Assembly: GCA_963692975.2 (NCBI GenBank)
Contig: CAXMMR010000024.1
Span: 62,001-126,000 of the forward strand
Reading direction: 5' to 3'
DNA from: CAXMMR01 sp963692975
Lineage (GTDB): Bacteria; Pseudomonadota; Alphaproteobacteria; Acetobacterales; Acetobacteraceae
DNA: 64,000 nt
The position numbers and the translations under genes were made by a program. Below, piece after piece: positions 60,295 through 64,000 of the stretch; position 1 is the first letter of the stretch; every line of letters starts with the position of its first letter. The notes beneath the pieces were generated by a model. It made no database searches and was not told the origin of the DNA. It saw only the letters and a list, made by a program, of their open reading frames with translations.

Positions 60295-61827
60295 ATGCGT
60301 CCCCTGCTGCGTGTGCTAGCCCTGTCCTCGCTCGCCGTGCTCGTGCCGGTGGCCGTGCCGGCCGCGCCGGCGCCGGACGGCTTTGCCGACCTTGCCGCCT
60401 CGCTGCTGCCCGCGGTCGTCAACATCTCATCCTCGCAGACCCTCAAGCCAGGTGCCTCAGCCGACGGCGACGCGCCCGGCTCACCCCAGGGCTCGCCGTT
60501 CGAGCAGTTCTTCCACGACTTCATGAACCGCCAGAAGAACCCGCATGGCGGCAGCAGCGGCGGCGATGACGACGAGCAGCCCGAAGGCGGCGGCTCGCCG
60601 AGCGGCGGCGAGGGACAGCCCCGCCACGTCCAGTCGCTCGGCTCGGGCTTCATCATCGACCCGTCCGGCATCGTCGTGACCAACAACCACGTCATCGCCG
60701 ACGCCGACGAGATTACCGTTGTGCTGCAGGACAACACCTCGCTCAAGGCGACGCTGCTCGGCCATGACGACCGCACCGACATGGCGGTGCTGCAGGTCCA
60801 CGCCGACCACAAGCTGCCCGCCGTCGCGTTCGGCGACAGCGATGCCGCCCGCGTCGGCAACTGGGTGCTGGCGATCGGCAACCCGTTCGGCCTCGGCGGC
60901 ACGGTCACCGCCGGCATCGTCAGCGCTCGCGGCCGCGACGTGCAGCAGGGTCCTTACGACGACTTCATCCAGACCGACGCGCCGATCAACCGCGGCAACT
61001 CCGGCGGCCCGCTGTTCGACATGTCGGGCCACGTCATCGGCATCAACTCGCTGATCTACTCGCCTTCCGGCGGCTCGATCGGCATCGGCTTCGCCATCCC
61101 GTCGTCGCTGGCCCGCGTCGTCGTCAACCAGCTCTGGCACCTCGGCCATGCCCGTCGCGGCTGGCTCGGCGTGCGCATCCAGCCGGTGACGCCCGAGATC
61201 GCCTCCGCCCTCGGGCTGCACGGCACCGCCGGCGCGATGATCGCCGGCGTGGATCCGGGCGGCCCCGCGGCCCGCGCCAAGCTGCTGCCCGGCGACGTGA
61301 TCCTTCGGTTCGGCGCCGAGCCGGTCAAGGAGATGCATACCCTGCCGCTGATCGTCGCCGAAACCGCGATCGACGCCAGCGTGCCGGTGGCCGTCTGGCG
61401 CGACGGCCGGGAGCAGACGCTGCAGGTGAAGACCGCCGAGCAGCCGGCCGAGCCGGCGGCGGCCGTGGCGAGCAAGCCGGCGCCGCCACCATCGCCGGCC
61501 AGCACCGCCGTGGCCGGCCTCGGCTTCAAGGTCAGCCCGATCACCGACGAGGCGCGGCAGAAATACTCGATCGCCAACGATCAGAAGGGCGTTGTCGTCA
61601 CCGAGCTGGCCTCCGACAGCCCGGCCGGGCTGAACGACCTCAAGGTCGGCGACGTCATCCAGGAGGCGCAGCAGAAGCCCGTGGCCACACCCGCCGACCT
61701 GCTGGCGACGCTCGCCGACCTGCGCCACCAGGGCCGCAAGACCATCCTGCTGCTGGTGCAGGGCTCCGAAGGCATGCGCTGGATCCCCGTGCCGACGGCG
61801 GACGCGACGGCGAAAAAGAAAAGTTAG
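60295..61827 (+). CDS. DegP/HtrA-type periplasmic serine protease
   Basis: A 510-residue Do-family protease. A signal peptide (RPLLRVLALSSLAVLVPVAV) ends near AAPA. The catalytic triad is H132 (VVTNNHVIAD), D162 (DDRTDMAVLQ) and S236 (NRGNSGGPLF). Two PDZ domains follow (GWLGVRIQPVTPEIASALGL and the second from about AGLGFKVSPITDEARQKYS). It degrades or chaperones misfolded envelope proteins. A low-complexity Gly/Asp/Ser stretch separates the LA-loop region. GAGG precedes ATG 60295. It is in the common hflK-hflC-degP order. Confidence 0.94.
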   Translation: MRPLLRVLALSSLAVLVPVAVPAAPAPDGFADLAASLLPAVVNISSSQTLKPGASADGDAPGSPQGSPFEQFFHDFMNRQKNPHGGSSGGDDDEQPEGGGSPSGGEGQPRHVQSLGSGFIIDPSGIVVTNNHVIADADEITVVLQDNTSLKATLLGHDDRTDMAVLQVHADHKLPAVAFGDSDAARVGNWVLAIGNPFGLGGTVTAGIVSARGRDVQQGPYDDFIQTDAPINRGNSGGPLFDMSGHVIGINSLIYSPSGGSIGIGFAIPSSLARVVVNQLWHLGHARRGWLGVRIQPVTPEIASALGLHGTAGAMIAGVDPGGPAARAKLLPGDVILRFGAEPVKEMHTLPLIVAETAIDASVPVAVWRDGREQTLQVKTAEQPAEPAAAVASKPAPPPSPASTAVAGLGFKVSPITDEARQKYSIANDQKGVVVTELASDSPAGLNDLKVGDVIQEAQQKPVATPADLLATLADLRHQGRKTILLLVQGSEGMRWIPVPTADATAKKKS

Positions 61828-61829
61828 GC

Positions 61830-61953
61830 AAGGAAGGACAGGAGCTCTGCTCCTGACCTCGCTGGGGCCTGAGGCCCCAGACCCCCAATCCGATTAGTTC
61901 TGACGGCGCTAGGCGCCATTGGAAGGGCTTACGGAGGGAAAGCTCCTGGCCTT
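61830..61953. repeat. Family A/B repeat with remnant of the nested palindrome
   Basis: Left: CAGGAGC/GCTCCTG and CTGGGGCC/GGCCCCAG. At 61918-61939 it carries TTGGAAGGGCTTACGGAGGG, very similar to the reverse complement of the insert at 25899-25920. The right arm AAAGCTCCTGGCCTT is kept, without its left partner. Confidence 0.8.
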
Positions 61954-61961
61954 GTCTTCCC

Positions 61962-62759
61962 TCAACGACGAGCTGCGAGAAGACGCTCCGCCACTTCGAC
62001 AAAGCCGTATCCGCCCTCGGCCTCGGTGACGTAGGCCGGCTCGGACGGCATCCGCCCGGCGAACTGGCGCACGTTGGCGACGCCGCAGGAATGCGGAAAG
62101 AAGCCGAACATCGGCGCGTCGTTTGGGCTGTCGCCGACGAACATGATCCGCTCCCGATCGCCCTGCAGATCCAGCCCGAGCAGGTCGGCGGCGAGCCGGG
62201 CGGACATCGTGAGCTTATCGTACTCGCCGAACCAGCCGTTGACGTGGATCGACGACACCTTGGCGGTCGCCCCGGCCTCCTCGAATAGCCCGACGATCCG
62301 ATGCACCGCGTCGGCGCCGAGCGGCGGCACGTCCTCGCAGAAGTCGATCGCCAGGTCCGCCTCGCGGTAGCGCTGGTCGGAGGCGACGGCGCAGCCGGGC
62401 ACGGCCTTGAGGATGCGCTGGCGCAATTGCTCAAGCCGGGCGCGATCATGGCTGCGCTGCGCGTCGGGCACGGCGAAGACCTGGCGCATCGTGCGCGCCG
62501 CATCGTCATAGGAGAAGTAGAACGCGCCGTTCTCGCCGACGACGCCGGCGACCGGCCAGAACCGCGCGATCATGTCGCACCAACCCGCCGGCCGCCCGGT
62601 GACCGGAACGACCGGGATGCCCGCCTTCTGCAAATCCTCGATCGCCTGGTAGGCGCAGGCCGGCAGCCGGCCGTGCAGCGTCATCGTGTCGTCGATGTCG
62701 GCCAGCACGGCGACGACCGAGGCCGCCACCGCCTGCGGCAGGCCGGCAAGCGGCTGCAT
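61962..62759 (-). CDS. HAD-family phosphatase (Cof/HAD-IIB-like)
   Basis: A 265-residue HAD hydrolase. Motif I is VVAVLADIDDTMTLHGRLPA (nucleophile Asp), motif II VVPVTGRPAGWC, and motif IV MFVGDSPNDAPMFGFFPHS. The cap resembles sugar-phosphate phosphatases such as mannosyl-3-phosphoglycerate or sucrose phosphatases. Its ATG overlaps the stop of the G1P dehydrogenase-like gene by one base (TGATG), so the two are coupled. It may dephosphorylate a product of that enzyme, such as a glycerol phosphate; this is inference. Confidence 0.88.
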   Translation of the reverse strand: MQPLAGLPQAVAASVVAVLADIDDTMTLHGRLPACAYQAIEDLQKAGIPVVPVTGRPAGWCDMIARFWPVAGVVGENGAFYFSYDDAARTMRQVFAVPDAQRSHDRARLEQLRQRILKAVPGCAVASDQRYREADLAIDFCEDVPPLGADAVHRIVGLFEEAGATAKVSSIHVNGWFGEYDKLTMSARLAADLLGLDLQGDRERIMFVGDSPNDAPMFGFFPHSCGVANVRQFAGRMPSEPAYVTEAEGGYGFVEVAERLLAARR

Positions 62760-64000
62760 CAGCCCTCGCCCGCCGCGAACTCCGCCAGGATGCCCGCATC
62801 GGCGGCCAGGTCGAGGAAGGAGAAGCGGTTGCGCATCTCGTGCGCGTGCATCAGCGCCTCGCGGTAGAACCCGACCTCGAGGCCAAGCCCCGCGGCGGTG
62901 CAGGGCCCGCCCGCCGCCGCCAGCAGCCGCTCCATCTCGGCGGCCGGAATGATGAACGGCGCCAGCTCCTCGCGCAGCGTCGGCCAGATCGCCGCCAGCC
63001 GCGCGTTGAGCCGCGCCGCGCCGTCCGCGTCCAGCGCCTTGGCCTGCAGCTCGGCAAGGCACTGCCGCGCGACCTCCGGGCCCATCCGCCGGATCATGTC
63101 CTCGGCATCGATCCTGCTCGGCCGCAAAACCGGCGGCGCGTGCTCTGCCAGCATCCGCTGCTGCAGCCGGGCGAGGCTCAGCGAGGCGACGCCGACCTGC
63201 TGGCCGTGCAGCGTGCCGGGATGGCGGTCGCCGGCGAAGCAGTCGATGTAGTGCGAGACCTGGTGCTCGCCCATCGAGCCATGATTGGAGACGCCGTTGA
63301 ACGAGATGCCGAGGCCGCACAGCGTCAGCACCCGATAGAGGTAGCCGTTGGCGGCGATGTCGCCGTCCCGCAGGCCGGCGGCGCGGCGGTTCAGCTCCAC
63401 CTCGTCCTCGCGCTGGATGAGGTAGGGCGCGTCGTCGTAGTCGCTGCCGAGCACGCGATGGCTCATCCATAGGTCGACCTGCGCGACCGAGCGCGCCAGG
63501 CAATCGCCGAACCCGGCCGCCGCCAGAAACGGCGGTGCGGCGGCCGAGACCGACAGGTCGACGAAGAAGCCGGCCGCGTTGTGCGAGGGCAGCGACACCT
63601 TGAGCCCGCTATCCAGCGTGATCGACGCGGTCGACGAGGTGTAGCCGTTCATCGAGGCCGCGGTCGCAAACACGCAGTAGCGCTTGCCGGCCAGGCCGGT
63701 GACGTATTTGCACAGGTCGTTGACGGTGCCCGAGCCGACCGCCACGACGCCGTCGACCTCGTCGCCGAGACGCTCGGCCAGCGCCCGCACCGACGCCATG
63801 TCGGCGTGCGGGTGGTCCAGGATCACGCTCTCCACCGGCCCCAGCGTGCGCGCCGCGGCGACGATGCGGCTGCCCATCGCCGCCTGCGTCGCCCCGTCGG
63901 CCACCACCGCGAGGCGCGTGCCGAGCCGCATGTCGCGGATCAGCTCGGCTTCCCGGTCGGCGAGGCTCTCGGCGATCACCATGCGCTGTTCGGGGAAGCT
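62759..64000 (-). CDS. Glycerol-1-phosphate dehydrogenase-like (AraM/EgsA) enzyme, 5' end cut by window edge
   Basis: An iron-containing-ADH-fold enzyme of about 407 or more residues. It shows VVAVGSGTVNDLCKYVTG (nucleotide site), FATAASMNGYTSSTASI, and metal ligands in AAGFGDCLARSVAQVDLW (Asp), NHGSMGEHQVSHYID (His) and GTLHGQQVGVASL (His). The family makes sn-glycerol-1-phosphate from dihydroxyacetone phosphate with NAD(P)H. An ATG at 63982 is in frame, but the frame stays open to the right edge and comparison with the family suggests about 15-20 more N-terminal residues outside. It is coupled to the HAD phosphatase. Confidence 0.85.
   Translation of the reverse strand, partial: SFPEQRMVIAESLADREAELIRDMRLGTRLAVVADGATQAAMGSRIVAAARTLGPVESVILDHPHADMASVRALAERLGDEVDGVVAVGSGTVNDLCKYVTGLAGKRYCVFATAASMNGYTSSTASITLDSGLKVSLPSHNAAGFFVDLSVSAAAPPFLAAAGFGDCLARSVAQVDLWMSHRVLGSDYDDAPYLIQREDEVELNRRAAGLRDGDIAANGYLYRVLTLCGLGISFNGVSNHGSMGEHQVSHYIDCFAGDRHPGTLHGQQVGVASLSLARLQQRMLAEHAPPVLRPSRIDAEDMIRRMGPEVARQCLAELQAKALDADGAARLNARLAAIWPTLREELAPFIIPAAEMERLLAAAGGPCTAAGLGLEVGFYREALMHAHEMRNRFSFLDLAADAGILAEFAAGEG

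Overview
The window is a high-GC stretch of what is probably an alphaproteobacterial chromosome. The family Acetobacteraceae or a close relative is the best guess. This rests on the alphaproteobacterial style of hflK-hflC-degP and groESL, a CIRCE heat-shock operator, many GTG/TTG starts, ATGA-type stop/start overlaps, and very frequent GC-rich intergenic hairpin repeats. I see no rRNA, tRNA, CRISPR array, prophage or transposase gene.

Layout. 1-6 kb: a prolyl-oligopeptidase fragment, a DUF892 protein, a cupin protein, and a compact larC-larE-larB operon for the nickel-pincer nucleotide (NPN) cofactor. That operon runs directly into a Tat-exported aldo/keto reductase. 6-7.3 kb: an exported two-domain VOC protein coupled to a Gly/His-rich lipoprotein. 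7.5-27.3 kb: a catabolic block with a Zn alcohol dehydrogenase, a thioesterase, four acyl-CoA dehydrogenases, a FadN-like bifunctional protein, two thiolases, a MerR regulator with a clear palindromic operator, an OprB-type porin, a Baeyer-Villiger-type monooxygenase coupled to an alpha/beta hydrolase, a GST and a MaoC hydratase. This set suggests oxidation of fatty, alicyclic or ketonic substrates.

27.4-32.1 kb: a GT87-type membrane protein, a VTT/TVP38 protein, a GT2 glycosyltransferase and a large membrane protein. 32.6-39 kb: ohr, an M16 protease, groESL, and two small hypothetical genes. 39-47 kb: an MdtABC-like RND efflux system (one fusion protein, two permeases). 47-55.3 kb: hydrolases, then a glycan-related group (pyruvyl-transferase-like protein with DUF4214-like repeats, SpoU methyltransferase, YdcF protein, a DUF4214-like protein, an unrecognised protein and a GT4 glycosyltransferase). 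55.5-61.8 kb: cytochrome b561, a cold-shock protein, an Mrp/ApbC ATPase, and hflK-hflC-degP. 62-64 kb: a HAD phosphatase coupled to a glycerol-1-phosphate dehydrogenase-like gene cut by the window edge.

Two dispersed structured repeat families are the most striking non-coding feature. Family A/B is GC-rich and has about 19 full or partial copies. Full copies look like two inverted double-hairpin modules around a middle segment, a REPIN- or MITE-like layout. Family D is AT-rich with three copies, each a pair of inverted hairpins. Stem changes are usually compensated in both families, which argues that the fold is under selection.
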